Shown in pieces: positions 36,173 to 44,692 of a stretch of 64,000 nt of DNA; the stretch's first letter is position 1; every line of letters begins with the position of its first letter. A program made the translations under genes and the position numbers. The stretch is from Hymenobacter sp. 5317J-9 (lineage in GTDB: Bacteria > Bacteroidota > Bacteroidia > Cytophagales > Hymenobacteraceae), in contig NZ_CP095050.1 of the NCBI RefSeq assembly GCF_022921075.1, positions 310,001 through 374,000 of the forward strand, given 5' to 3'. The notes below the pieces were generated by a model. The model did no database searches. It was given only the letters and a program-made list of their open reading frames with translations, and was not told the origin of the DNA.

Positions 36173-36721
36173 CTAATTTGCTTTGCGGAGCGTCAGGTCG
36201 TCGAGGTAGGTGGGCGCCGTGCCTTGGTCGTTCCAGAGGTAAATCTTGATTCGGTTGGTGCCCGTGGCGCTGGTGGGCAGGGTAATGGGCAGGCTCACGG
36301 CCGTCCATTCGCCAACCTTGGGCACGCTCTGCTCCAGCGGCAGCGCGGCGTAAAACACCTTGGTTTCGTCGGTGGGGCTGGCGTCTACCTGCACCACCAG
36401 CTTGGCCGTGCTGCCGGGGGCCGCGCGCAGCACCTGGCCTTCCAGCAGGAGGCGGGTGAGGGGCGTGGGGCTGAGGTCTTTCAATTGGCGGGCGTAGGTG
36501 TAGCCGAAGGCCACCTCGGGCTTCACACGCACGCTCCACTGGCCGCTGTGGGCCTTCTCAGTGGTGAGGGAAGCCGGGTCGGCGTCGCCCCAGCCGATGC
36601 TTTGTTCAAAATCGGCCGTGGCCAGCACCGCGGCGTCGGCCGGGTTGCGACCGCTCGGCTCGTTGTTGGAATGGCAGGCCGAAAGCAATGCCGCGGAAAC
36701 CAAGGCAGCCGAAAAACGCAT
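36173..36721 (-). CDS. beta-sandwich lipoprotein, locus paralog 2
   Basis: 182 residues. Lipobox ALLSAC within MRFSAALVSAALLSACHSN. Mature part: ADFEQSIGWGDADPASLTTE, KAHSGQWSVRV, FGYTYARQL, and at the end IKIYLWNDQ and TYLDDLTLRK. Same layout as paralogs 1 and 3-5. I chose the ATG at 36721, which opens the signal. It lies 61 bases downstream of paralog 3 on the same strand and upstream of the GT-C gene that carries a related domain. Confidence 0.83.
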   Translation of the reverse strand: MRFSAALVSAALLSACHSNNEPSGRNPADAAVLATADFEQSIGWGDADPASLTTEKAHSGQWSVRVKPEVAFGYTYARQLKDLSPTPLTRLLLEGQVLRAAPGSTAKLVVQVDASPTDETKVFYAALPLEQSVPKVGEWTAVSLPITLPTSATGTNRIKIYLWNDQGTAPTYLDDLTLRKAN

Positions 36722-36782
36722 GAAGCAGGAAGGGTAAGCAGTGGGGAAAGAGACGTTGGCCACGAGCAGGGACGGGAAGGCG

Positions 36783-37304
36783 CTAGGCTTTCGTGACCTG
36801 CAAGTCGTCGAGGTACACGGTGTCGTCGTTGCCGGCGCCCCACATATACACCCGCAGCTGATTGGACGGTGCGGCGTCAGCCGGCAGGGTAAACTCCTTC
36901 TCCACCTTCGTCCACTCGCCCACTTTTTTCACCGCTTCGCCCAAGCTGATGCCTTCGTTGAATTCGGTGCCGTCGGCGGCGGTTTTCATCAGCTGCACGG
37001 CCAGCTTAGCGTCGGTGGGCTTGGTGATGTAGACGTAGCCGCTGACGCGAATCTTGGTGATTTTTTCCGGCGACAGCTTGGCCAGCAGGTTTTTATAGGT
37101 CAGGCTGTATTCGATTCCTTTCTGAATTTTGATGGAATACTGGCCCGAATGGGCTTTCTCCCGGGTCAGCGACGGACTTTCCGTGCCCCAGCCGTCCAGG
37201 GATTCAAAATCATTGCCCAGCAACTGGTTTTCGGGCGTCGAGGGAGAAGAGCAGCCGCTGGCGGCGGCCAGCAGGCCAAGGGCCAGGCAGAGAGAAAAGC
37301 GCAT
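36783..37304 (-). CDS. beta-sandwich lipoprotein, locus paralog 3
   Basis: 173 residues. Lipobox AAASGC. Mature part: GNDFESLDGWGTESPSLTRE, KAHSGQYSIKI, EYSLTYKNLL, and at the end LRVYMWGAGN and VYLDDLQVTKA. It is the most canonical member of the set and lets the shared pattern be read. Start at the ATG 37304; the TTG two codons upstream is less likely. A TACCTTTA box (37339-37332) lies about 30 bases upstream, divergent from the GT2 gene at 37463. Confidence 0.85.
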   Translation of the reverse strand: MRFSLCLALGLLAAASGCSSPSTPENQLLGNDFESLDGWGTESPSLTREKAHSGQYSIKIQKGIEYSLTYKNLLAKLSPEKITKIRVSGYVYITKPTDAKLAVQLMKTAADGTEFNEGISLGEAVKKVGEWTKVEKEFTLPADAAPSNQLRVYMWGAGNDDTVYLDDLQVTKA

Positions 37305-37378
37305 CAGCAAAGGGCAAAACGGGTGATGAGGTAAAGGTAAGTGCCCGTCGGCTAATCCGGAAAAGCCGCGCTGTGGCG

Positions 37379-37386
37379 TAGTTTTG
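37379..37386 (+). promoter_or_regulatory. -7 box TAGTTTTG upstream of GT2 gene at 37463
   Basis: Exact TAnnTTTG match in the divergent spacer (37305-37462), 77 bases before the TTG start. Confidence 0.4.
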
Positions 37387-37462
37387 GCTGGCCTCTGCCG
37401 CGCGCGGGGTCGCCTTCAGTTATTTCCACCCTTTTCTGGCCCGTGGCCAACGTTCGCCCCGC

Positions 37463-38413
37463 TTGAAAATCTCGGTCGTCATTCCAGCCTACAACGAGGA
37501 AGAAAACCTGCCGGAAGTGGCGGCCCGCATCAAGGAACACCTGAGCGGCCGCTACGAGCGGGAGCTGATTTTTGTGGACGACGGCTCGCGCGACGGCACC
37601 CAGCAGGTGCTGCGCGAGCTGCGCGCCCAGGACCCCGACATTCACTACGTGCTGCTGGCCCGCAACTTCGGCCACCAGAGCGCCCTGCGCGCGGGCATCG
37701 ACTACGCCACCGGCGACTGCGTGATTTCGCTCGACGCCGACCTGCAGCACCCGCCCCGGCTCATCCCGGTGCTGCTGGGCCACTGGCTGGAGGGCTACGA
37801 CATCGTGTACACGCAGCGGCGCGACGACGAGAAGCTGCCCTGGCTCAAGCGTCGCTCGTCATCGGCCTTCTACGGGCTGATGAACAAGCTGTCGAGCGTC
37901 AATTTTGAGCCCGGCACGGCCGACTATCGCCTCATCGACCGGCGCGTGGCCGAGGTGGTGCGCGCCAGCCCCGACGTGGAGCTGTTCCTGCGCGGCTTCA
38001 TCCACTGGGTGGGCTTCCGCCAAAAGCGCGTCGAGTACACGCCCGAGCCGCGCTTCCGCGGCACCACCAAGTACACGGTGCGCAAAATGGTGCAGCTGGC
38101 CCTGAGCGGCATCACGTCGTTTAGCGTGCGGCCGCTGCATTTTGCCACCCTGGCCGGGGCGGTGGTGTCGGGGCTGGCGTTTCTATACGCCCTGTATGCG
38201 CTCTACATCACGTTTTTCACGTCGCGGGCCGTGGCGGGCTGGAGCTCGGTGCTGGTGAGCGTGCTCTTCATCGGCGGCATTCAGCTGCTGGTGCTCGGCA
38301 TCATCGGCGAGTACCTAGGGCGGCTGTTTGTGCAGTCGAAGCAGCGCCCGCCTTACCTGGTGCGCGAAAGCGACGACGGCTTGGCCCGTCCCGCTACCCC
38401 GGTTCAACGCTAA
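37463..38413 (+). CDS. GT2 glycosyltransferase, GtrB/polyprenyl-phosphate type
   Basis: 316 residues from a TTG at 37463 (KISVVIPAYNEEENLPE begins right there). GT-A core with VDDGSRDGT and the metal motif ISLDADLQHPP, then two C-terminal transmembrane helices at about 230-250 and 265-290, the layout of GtrB-type enzymes that load a sugar on undecaprenyl phosphate. The polyprenyl sugar would serve the GT-C proteins. Followed 33 bases later by one of these, so the pair is likely an operon. Confidence 0.92.
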   Translation: MKISVVIPAYNEEENLPEVAARIKEHLSGRYERELIFVDDGSRDGTQQVLRELRAQDPDIHYVLLARNFGHQSALRAGIDYATGDCVISLDADLQHPPRLIPVLLGHWLEGYDIVYTQRRDDEKLPWLKRRSSSAFYGLMNKLSSVNFEPGTADYRLIDRRVAEVVRASPDVELFLRGFIHWVGFRQKRVEYTPEPRFRGTTKYTVRKMVQLALSGITSFSVRPLHFATLAGAVVSGLAFLYALYALYITFFTSRAVAGWSSVLVSVLFIGGIQLLVLGIIGEYLGRLFVQSKQRPPYLVRESDDGLARPATPVQR

Positions 38414-38446
38414 AGCATTTCCCGCGCGCGCTTGCGCTTCGTTTCG

Positions 38447-40825
38447 ATGAAATTTCCCTTCTTCCGCTCCCGTTCCGAACAGCTGCCCGCCACCCGCCGC
38501 TCCGATGCCTGGGTGCTGGCGCTGCTGGTGCTGGCGCACCTGCTGGTGCTGCTGGCCCGGGTGGGCCCCATCCTGAAGCACCCGTCCGAGTTTCTGCTCA
38601 CGCCCGCGGGCGACGGCATCAAAACCTACTACGCCTTCCTCTACTACCTGCAGTTCGACCACGGCATGCAGTTCACGGGCATGAACTACCCGTACGGCGA
38701 CCTGTTCCTGTACACCGACGGCTTTGTGCTGCTGGCCTGGGTGCTCAAGGCCTGGAAAAGCGTGTTTGGCCTGAGCTTGGGCGGCGCGGTGGCGGCGCTG
38801 AACTGCACCATTTTGCTGTCGTCGCTGCCGGCGTCGCCGCTGCTGTTTGGGGTGCTGCGGCGCAGCGGCGTGGGCCGCTGGTTTGCGGCGGCGGCGGCCT
38901 TGCTCATTGCGCTGCTCTCGCCGCAGTTCTACCGCTTGGAGGGGCACCTCACCCTGGCGCTGCCGTTCGTCATTCCGCTGCTGTGGTACCTACAAATCCG
39001 CCTGGCCGAGGCCAGCCTGACGCGGGCAGCCCGGGGGGCCTGGCTGGCGGTTTATGTGGCCACAAGCTTCCTGATGGGCCTCATTCACCCGTACTACCTG
39101 CTGCACGCCCTGCTGCTGCCGGTGGTAACGGCCCTGGTGCAGATGGCCCAAAGCGCGGGCCGGCAGCGCCGGTGGTGGGCCCAGCCGGCGTGGCTGCTGG
39201 CGGCCGGCCTGCTGCCGCTCGTGTTGTTTCGGGGCTGGCTGCTGGTGCTCGACCACGCCACCGACCGGCCCGTCAGCCCCTACGGGTTCCTGACCTACCA
39301 CGCCAATGCGGCCAGTGTTTTCGGGCCCATCGTCGAGCCGTTTGCGGCCGTGTTTCAGCTTATTTTCCGAACCGAAGACCCTATTTTTGAGGGTTATGCC
39401 TATGTGGGAGTGGCCGTCGTGCTCGGGCTGGTGCTATGGGCAGCACGTGGGGTAGCCAACCTGGTGCGCCGCCGGCCGGGCCGGTTGTTGCGGCCGGTGC
39501 TGCCCGATACCCTGCGGTCCACGGTGTGGGCGGCGGTGCTCATTCTACTGTTTGCCATGGGCTGGCCGTTTGTTTTTCCGGCGTTCGAAGGCTTGCTCGA
39601 TTACATGGCTCCGCTCAAGCAGTTTCGGGCACTGGGGCGCTTCGCCTGGATTTTCTATTACGTGGCGGCGGTGCTGGCGGCGGTGCAGTTCTGGCAGCTG
39701 TACCGCATGCTGCGGCAGCGCGGCGCGGCACGGGTCGGCCAGGCGCTGCTGGTGCTGCTGGCGTTTGTGTGGGGCGTCGAAATCAAGTTCTACCTGGAAG
39801 CCGTGACCCGGCCCCTGGCCCGCAACAGCGTGGCCAGTTCGCTCATTGCTCCGCAGGAAAACTACTACGAGCTGCTGGCCCAGGCCGGCGTCAACCCCGA
39901 AAACTACCAGGCTATTCTGCCCTTGCCCTATTACTCCGTGGGCTCCGAAAAATTTGACGTCAGCCCCAGCAACATCAGCGCCTTCGAAGGCTTTCGGGCT
40001 TCGCTGAACCTGCACCTGCCGCTGGCGGCCGCCATGATGGCCCGCTCGCGCAGCGAAACCACCCTGCGCCTGCTGGAAATGTTTTCGTCCGACCTCACCG
40101 CCAAGCACCTGCCGGTGGCTTTTCCCTCGCGCAAGCCGCTGCTGGTAGTGGCTTCGCGCCAGGATTCGTTGCGGCCGGCCGAAAATGCCTTGCTGCGCCG
40201 CGGCGCCCGCCGCCTGCTGGCCACCGGCCAGGTGACTCTCTACGAGTTGCCCCTAAGTGTTTTCGAAACCACTCGCCCCGCTCAGCTACGCGCCGATTTT
40301 GCGGCGCGCCAAGCCACGCTGCTACGCGAGGGCGAGCTGTGGCGCTCGGCCCCGGGGGCAGGCATTGTCTGGAACACGTTTGCGCAGGACCAGGCGCCAA
40401 CTGGCGTGAGCTTTACGCGGCCCGGCGCCGGGCACCTGCGCAAGGGCAGCCTGCTGTTGTTCGACGGGCCGCTGCCCGGTGCCCTGCCCACCGACACGGC
40501 CACGTACGAGCTCAGCATCTGGGCCTACGCCAAAACCAGCGACTGGCTGCCCGGCCTGCTCTACCGCCAGCGCGACGCCGAGGGCAAAGAAACCGAAATG
40601 GTGGACGAGCAGCTGAAACGCTCCACCGAAATCAGCGGCGACTGGGTGCGCTACTCCACCATCGTCCACTTGAAAAACCCGGCCAACCGCATCACCGTCG
40701 AATCGGGCGGAACCGACCTAGTGGTGGACGACCTGCTGATTCGGCCGCGCAGCACCAACGTATATTGGCTGGACCAGCGCGGTCAATTGGTTTTCAACGG
40801 CTTCCCGCTGGGCGCGGGCAAGTAG
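38447..40825 (+). CDS. large polytopic GT-C-like protein with C-terminal beta-sandwich-like domain
   Basis: 792 residues. About twelve transmembrane helices to residue ~450 (RSDAWVLALLVLAHLLVLLA onward); the first external loop contains PAGDGIKTYYAFLYYL and MNYPYGDLF. A soluble region follows; its last ~150 residues (about 640-790) include FTRPGAGHLRKGSLLLFD, YELSIWAYAKT and LVVDDLLIRPRS, in keeping with the domain of the five lipoproteins. It closes the operon with the GtrB-type gene. The stop is followed by a long bidirectional terminator. Fusion of domain and transferase is inference from motif layout. Confidence 0.72.
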   Translation: MKFPFFRSRSEQLPATRRSDAWVLALLVLAHLLVLLARVGPILKHPSEFLLTPAGDGIKTYYAFLYYLQFDHGMQFTGMNYPYGDLFLYTDGFVLLAWVLKAWKSVFGLSLGGAVAALNCTILLSSLPASPLLFGVLRRSGVGRWFAAAAALLIALLSPQFYRLEGHLTLALPFVIPLLWYLQIRLAEASLTRAARGAWLAVYVATSFLMGLIHPYYLLHALLLPVVTALVQMAQSAGRQRRWWAQPAWLLAAGLLPLVLFRGWLLVLDHATDRPVSPYGFLTYHANAASVFGPIVEPFAAVFQLIFRTEDPIFEGYAYVGVAVVLGLVLWAARGVANLVRRRPGRLLRPVLPDTLRSTVWAAVLILLFAMGWPFVFPAFEGLLDYMAPLKQFRALGRFAWIFYYVAAVLAAVQFWQLYRMLRQRGAARVGQALLVLLAFVWGVEIKFYLEAVTRPLARNSVASSLIAPQENYYELLAQAGVNPENYQAILPLPYYSVGSEKFDVSPSNISAFEGFRASLNLHLPLAAAMMARSRSETTLRLLEMFSSDLTAKHLPVAFPSRKPLLVVASRQDSLRPAENALLRRGARRLLATGQVTLYELPLSVFETTRPAQLRADFAARQATLLREGELWRSAPGAGIVWNTFAQDQAPTGVSFTRPGAGHLRKGSLLLFDGPLPGALPTDTATYELSIWAYAKTSDWLPGLLYRQRDAEGKETEMVDEQLKRSTEISGDWVRYSTIVHLKNPANRITVESGGTDLVVDDLLIRPRSTNVYWLDQRGQLVFNGFPLGAGK

Positions 40826-40828
40826 CAC

Positions 40829-40903
40829 CCGCCCCCCGGCGGCCCATCAAAAAAGCCCGGCCTCACAGTAGGCCGGGCTTTTTTGATGGGCCGCCGGGGG
40901 CGG
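40829..40903. terminator. very long bidirectional terminator hairpin
   Basis: Arms 40829-40863 and 40870-40903 pair over 34 bases with a single bulged C and a 6-base loop (CACAGT). The stem contains A6/T6 tracts flanked by GCCCGGCC. It separates the convergent GT-C and lipoprotein genes. Confidence 0.92.
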
Positions 40904-40907
40904 ATGC

Positions 40908-41447
40908 TTATTCTGCGATGGTGACTTTCAGGTCGTCGAGGTACACCGGCTTGGTGCCGCCCGTGCGCCACATGTACACGCCCAAGGTGCTGGCGGGGGA
41001 GGCCGTGGCCGGTACCGTCAAGACCTTGTTGATTTCTACCCACTTGCCGGGGGTGTGGCTATGGTTCAGGTCGGTGGCATCCCATAGCAGCGGTTTGTTG
41101 GGGTCGGCGGGGTTGCCCACGGCGGCCACCAGTGCCGCTTGGGCATCGGCGGCGGAAACAAAGGTCCACGCCGAAACCTTGATTTTCTTCACGCGGGTAT
41201 CGTGCAGCTCACCCATTGGCACCTTATAGGTCAGGCTGTAGTCGTGGTTGCCGTCGACCTTAATGGCGTAGCGGCCGGAGTGCGCTTTCTCGGTGGTAAG
41301 CGTCCCGCTTTGCGGTTCGGGAATCCACCCGGCCAGGGTTTCAAAATCGGTTTCGACCAGGGTATTCGGGTCCTTTTCGGTTTTTCCGCCGCAACCAGCG
41401 AGGCAGAGGGTGGCCACAGCGGCCAGGGGCAGTAAAAGGTTTTTCAT
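40908..41447 (-). CDS. beta-sandwich lipoprotein, locus paralog 4
   Basis: 179 residues. Lipobox CLAGC following MKNLLLPLAAVATLCLAG. Mature part: ETDFETLAGWIPEPQSG, TEKAHSGRYAIKV, DYSLTYKVPM, and at the end LGVYMWRTGG and VYLDDLKVTIAE. I chose the ATG at 41447, which opens the signal; a run of hydrophobics before it would only lengthen it. It follows paralog 5 by 60 bases on the same strand. Confidence 0.85.
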   Translation of the reverse strand: MKNLLLPLAAVATLCLAGCGGKTEKDPNTLVETDFETLAGWIPEPQSGTLTTEKAHSGRYAIKVDGNHDYSLTYKVPMGELHDTRVKKIKVSAWTFVSAADAQAALVAAVGNPADPNKPLLWDATDLNHSHTPGKWVEINKVLTVPATASPASTLGVYMWRTGGTKPVYLDDLKVTIAE

Positions 41448-41507
41448 GAAAAAAGAGAGGAGAAAAAAACAAGCAAAAAACAACAGGCAATCCGGACCGG
41501 TAGGACC

Positions 41508-42056
41508 TCACCACAACTCAGTCAGGCGAATGTCGTCGGCATAAACGGGCTCCTGGGCTCTGCCCTTCCAAAGGTAAATGGCCAGAACGCTCTTGGTGCT
41601 GATGCTGGGCGGCAGGTCAAAGTCGCGGCTGACAAATTTCCACGCTTCAAAAGGGCCGGAATCGGTGAGATACAAGGATTTGTGCAGCACCGGGTCGGGC
41701 TGTCCGGGGTTGCTTAAGGAGAAGATGAGTTCGGCGTCGTCTTTCACGCTGGGCACCCACACCCAGGCGCTCAGCGTGAAGCGGCGGGGCTTGTGGTGGC
41801 ACAGCAGGCCCAACTCGGAGTGGTACGTGAGGGAGTACTGGTTGGAGTCGTCGACCCGCACGGAGTACTTGCCGGTATGTGCTTTGTCAGGCGTAAGCGA
41901 GGGCGGGGCTTCCGGCAGCCAGCCCAGCTCCTCAAAGCTGGTGTGCATCAGCTCGCGGGGTACCACGGCGTGGCGGCCGTCGCGCGGGTGGCAGCTGGCC
42001 GCCGCCAGCAGGCCACCGAGCAAGAGTATCCAAACAGGAGCATTTTTACGAATCAT
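41508..42056 (-). CDS. beta-sandwich lipoprotein, locus paralog 5
   Basis: 182 residues from the ATG at 42056 (MIRKNAPVWILLLGGLLAAA then SC, lipidated). Mature part: HTSFEELGWLPEAPPSLTPD, KAHTGKYSVRV, QYSLTYHSEL, and at the end LAIYLWKGRAQ and VYADDIRLTELW. It lies 50 bases downstream of the GT-C gene at 42107 on the same strand and upstream of paralog 4, giving the order GT-C, lipoprotein, lipoprotein. Confidence 0.85.
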   Translation of the reverse strand: MIRKNAPVWILLLGGLLAAASCHPRDGRHAVVPRELMHTSFEELGWLPEAPPSLTPDKAHTGKYSVRVDDSNQYSLTYHSELGLLCHHKPRRFTLSAWVWVPSVKDDAELIFSLSNPGQPDPVLHKSLYLTDSGPFEAWKFVSRDFDLPPSISTKSVLAIYLWKGRAQEPVYADDIRLTELW

Positions 42057-42106
42057 CACAGCGAAGGCAGAAGGCAAAAGGGGAAACGGCACGCGCGGGC
42101 AAGGCC

Positions 42107-43678
42107 CTACCACGGCCACGAGCGGTTGCGGCGGCGAAATATCATGGCGGGCTTTTGGCCCACCACATCCAGTTCGGCGGCCATGGCGGCGTGCTGCGGG
42201 GCCAGTTGGGCGTACACGTCGGGAGCCATCACCAGGTAGTCGAGGCTGTCGGCCGCCATGCGGTTGAGGAAATCGTTGACCGTTACCTCGCTCACGTTGC
42301 CGGGCTGCCACACCATGGCGCGGCGGTCGAAATACACCGGCGCGATGTTGGGCGCGCTTTCGTTGAACATCAGAATGGCGGCCGCCTTGGGTACCCGGGC
42401 CTGGGCCATTTCCTCGGCGCCGCCGCGCATCCAGAGGTGGGGATAAGGCGAAAAAGGCGGGTAGTCGTCGGCCATGCGCTTGCCCAGGCGCTTATAGCCA
42501 TCCGCTACCAGAAAGAAGGTGAGCACTGCGAAACCCACGCTGGTGAGGTAGCGCACGTTGCCGCCGTACCGGCCCAGGTTGAGCACGGCCAGGAGCAGCA
42601 GCAGCACCGCGGGCGGAAAGAGGGAGCAAATGACGTAATAGTCGTGCGCGCCAAACTGTATCCCCATCACCTTGGCAAAAATGGCCCCGAGCGCCGTCGC
42701 CGCCAGCAGTAGCAGGGTCAAGGGCAAAAACTGGCGGAGGTTGGGCCGCAGGAAGAGCAGCAGCAGCACCAGGCAAACGGCCAGCACCCGGTATTGCACC
42801 ACCGTGGCGTACTCGGGCAGCCACAAGCCGACCAGGCTTTGCAGCACGGCGTGGTACTCGTCGTCGTTGGTGATGGGCCGGGCCTCGGCCAGAAACTGAC
42901 CCGATTGGTACACGGTGTTCAGGTGCTGGTTGTGCAAATAAAAACCCACCACCACGGCCACCACCGCGCCCGCCAGGGCCAAAAACCGCCAGCGCTGCCC
43001 GGATTTCAACCAATCGGGCTGGGCAAAACCCCACAGCGTGGTGATGCCGATGACGGCCATCAGGTGCATGGCGGTGGTGGTTTTGACGAGTGCCGCCAGC
43101 CCCAGAATGAGAAGGGCCTTGCGCAAGTCAGGAAAATGGCGGCTGTCGAAAAACCGCAGCCAGTAGTAGTAGCCAATAAAGCTCAGGCTGAGGCTGAAGG
43201 GGTCGGGCAGGGTGGTGCCCGCGTAGAAGGCAAACACCGGCGACGACAGCAGGAACGCCGCTGGCACCAAAGCCGCCGTGAAATTACCGGTGCGCTCAAA
43301 TACCAGCCGGAACAGGTAGTAGAAGCCCAGCATCACCATGGCCACATCCAGCAGCCGAAACAGCGGCAGAATGCTGCTGCGGCCAAATACGACGCCGCCC
43401 AGCGCCGCTGCATAGGCCTGAACGGGAAACTCGACCCCCGTTACGCCCCCGATAGAACCCAGGTATGAGGTGCGTGGCGTGAAAAAGTCAAGCCCGTAAT
43501 CGTAGAAATTGATGGCCAACGTGTACCGGTCCGACTGCGCCCAGGCATGAATTCCATTCGGCAGCAGGGTCAGATAAGGCCAGTAGCAGACGGCGCCCAA
43601 CAGCACAAAAAGCAATGCCGCCGCGGCGTGGTAAGGCCGCGGCCGGAAGGACCGAACCGAGGCAAGGGTAAAAGGCAT
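42107..43678 (-). CDS. polytopic GT-C glycosyltransferase (PMT/ArnT-like)
   Basis: 523 residues with about eleven transmembrane helices. The first loop, after helix 1 (YHAAAALLFVLLGAVCYWPY), contains HAWAQSDRYTLAINFYDYG with the acidic residue expected of GT-C/ArnT-like enzymes, then TPRTSYLG and VEFPVQAY. The C-terminal ~110 residues are soluble (MADDYPPFSPYPHLW onward) and end RRRNRSWPW. It heads a minus-strand operon with lipoprotein paralogs 5 and 4. Divergent from the methyltransferase gene; the spacer 43679-43903 holds no other gene. Confidence 0.85.
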   Translation of the reverse strand: MPFTLASVRSFRPRPYHAAAALLFVLLGAVCYWPYLTLLPNGIHAWAQSDRYTLAINFYDYGLDFFTPRTSYLGSIGGVTGVEFPVQAYAAALGGVVFGRSSILPLFRLLDVAMVMLGFYYLFRLVFERTGNFTAALVPAAFLLSSPVFAFYAGTTLPDPFSLSLSFIGYYYWLRFFDSRHFPDLRKALLILGLAALVKTTTAMHLMAVIGITTLWGFAQPDWLKSGQRWRFLALAGAVVAVVVGFYLHNQHLNTVYQSGQFLAEARPITNDDEYHAVLQSLVGLWLPEYATVVQYRVLAVCLVLLLLFLRPNLRQFLPLTLLLLAATALGAIFAKVMGIQFGAHDYYVICSLFPPAVLLLLLAVLNLGRYGGNVRYLTSVGFAVLTFFLVADGYKRLGKRMADDYPPFSPYPHLWMRGGAEEMAQARVPKAAAILMFNESAPNIAPVYFDRRAMVWQPGNVSEVTVNDFLNRMAADSLDYLVMAPDVYAQLAPQHAAMAAELDVVGQKPAMIFRRRNRSWPW

Positions 43679-43889
43679 AGACGAAAGAAATGGTAGTCGG
43701 TCAAATTAGGTCGAAAGTTAGGTAGGAAAGTGGGCTTACTCCGTAAGCAAGCAGTGCCGGTTCTGCCAAGGAAAACCGGCCCCGCCCATTGCCGCCAGCC
43801 GGCCGCCGGCACCCCAACTCTACGACGGGACCAAACTAACAGAGCCTCAGCCCGAAGGAGAAGGCGAAAAAGCCAATGGGAAAGACCCG

Positions 43890-43897
43890 TACTTTTG
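43890..43897 (+). promoter_or_regulatory. -7 box TACTTTTG upstream of methyltransferase gene
   Basis: Exact TAnnTTTG match seven bases before the ATG at 43904, implying an almost leaderless transcript. Confidence 0.5.
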
Positions 43898-43903
43898 CCT
43901 GGC

Positions 43904-44662
43904 ATGGACCTGACCTACGAAGCTAAATATCACCAGCTCGAAGAACAGCACTGGTGGTTTGCCAGCCGCCGCGACGCGGTGTACGACCTCATTGCCGGCC
44001 TGCAGCTGCCGCGCACGGCCGCCATTCTGGAAATCGGCTGCTCGGGCGGGCCGCTCATGCAGCGCCTGCGCGCCGCCGGCTACCTCGACGTGACGGGCAT
44101 CGACGTAAGCGCGCCCGCCATCGAGCTGGCCCACGCCCGCGGCGTGGCCAACGCCTCGCTGATGGACGGGGCCGCCCTGGAGTTTACCGACGGCCGCTTC
44201 GACGTGGTGGTGGCGTCCGACGTGCTCGAACACATTGAGGACGAAGCCCGCGCCCTGCGCGAATGGACGCGCGTGCTCAAGCCCGGCGGGCAGCTGCTGG
44301 TGTTTGTGCCGGCTCACGCCTACCTCTGGAGCGAGCACGACGTGGTGAACCACCACTACCGCCGCTATTCGCGTCAGGATTTGGTGGGCGCTCTTCAGCG
44401 GGCGGGCCTGCGCACACGGCGCAGCTCGTTCTGGAATGCGGCCATGTACTTTCCCACCGCCGCGCTGCGGCTGGGCCGCCGGCTGGTGTCGGGCCCGGTG
44501 TCGCCTATCAAAAAAGCGGGCTCAACTGGCGACCTGCGCCACTTTTCCGGTCCGGCCAATAGCCTGCTGCTGTGGTGGGTGAAGGCCGAAAACCGCCTGC
44601 TCCGCTTCTTCAACCTGCCCTTGGGCGTGAGCGTGTTTGCGCTGGCCCAGAAACCTGCTTAG
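43904..44662 (+). CDS. class I SAM-dependent methyltransferase
   Basis: 252 residues from the ATG at 43904 (MDLTYEAKYHQLEEQHWWFA). Rossmann motif I AAILEIGCSGGPLM, motif II VTGIDVSA, motif IV FDVVVASDVLEHIED, and LKPGGQLLVFVP, placing it in the Methyltransf_11/25 group common in glycan loci. Start chosen because the -7 box ends just before it. The GT2 gene follows after 30 bases, so the product probably modifies a glycan or lipid intermediate here. Confidence 0.9.
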   Translation: MDLTYEAKYHQLEEQHWWFASRRDAVYDLIAGLQLPRTAAILEIGCSGGPLMQRLRAAGYLDVTGIDVSAPAIELAHARGVANASLMDGAALEFTDGRFDVVVASDVLEHIEDEARALREWTRVLKPGGQLLVFVPAHAYLWSEHDVVNHHYRRYSRQDLVGALQRAGLRTRRSSFWNAAMYFPTAALRLGRRLVSGPVSPIKKAGSTGDLRHFSGPANSLLLWWVKAENRLLRFFNLPLGVSVFALAQKPA

Positions 44663-44692
44663 CTTTTCTTCCTTAGCCAATTCCCTGCCCGC

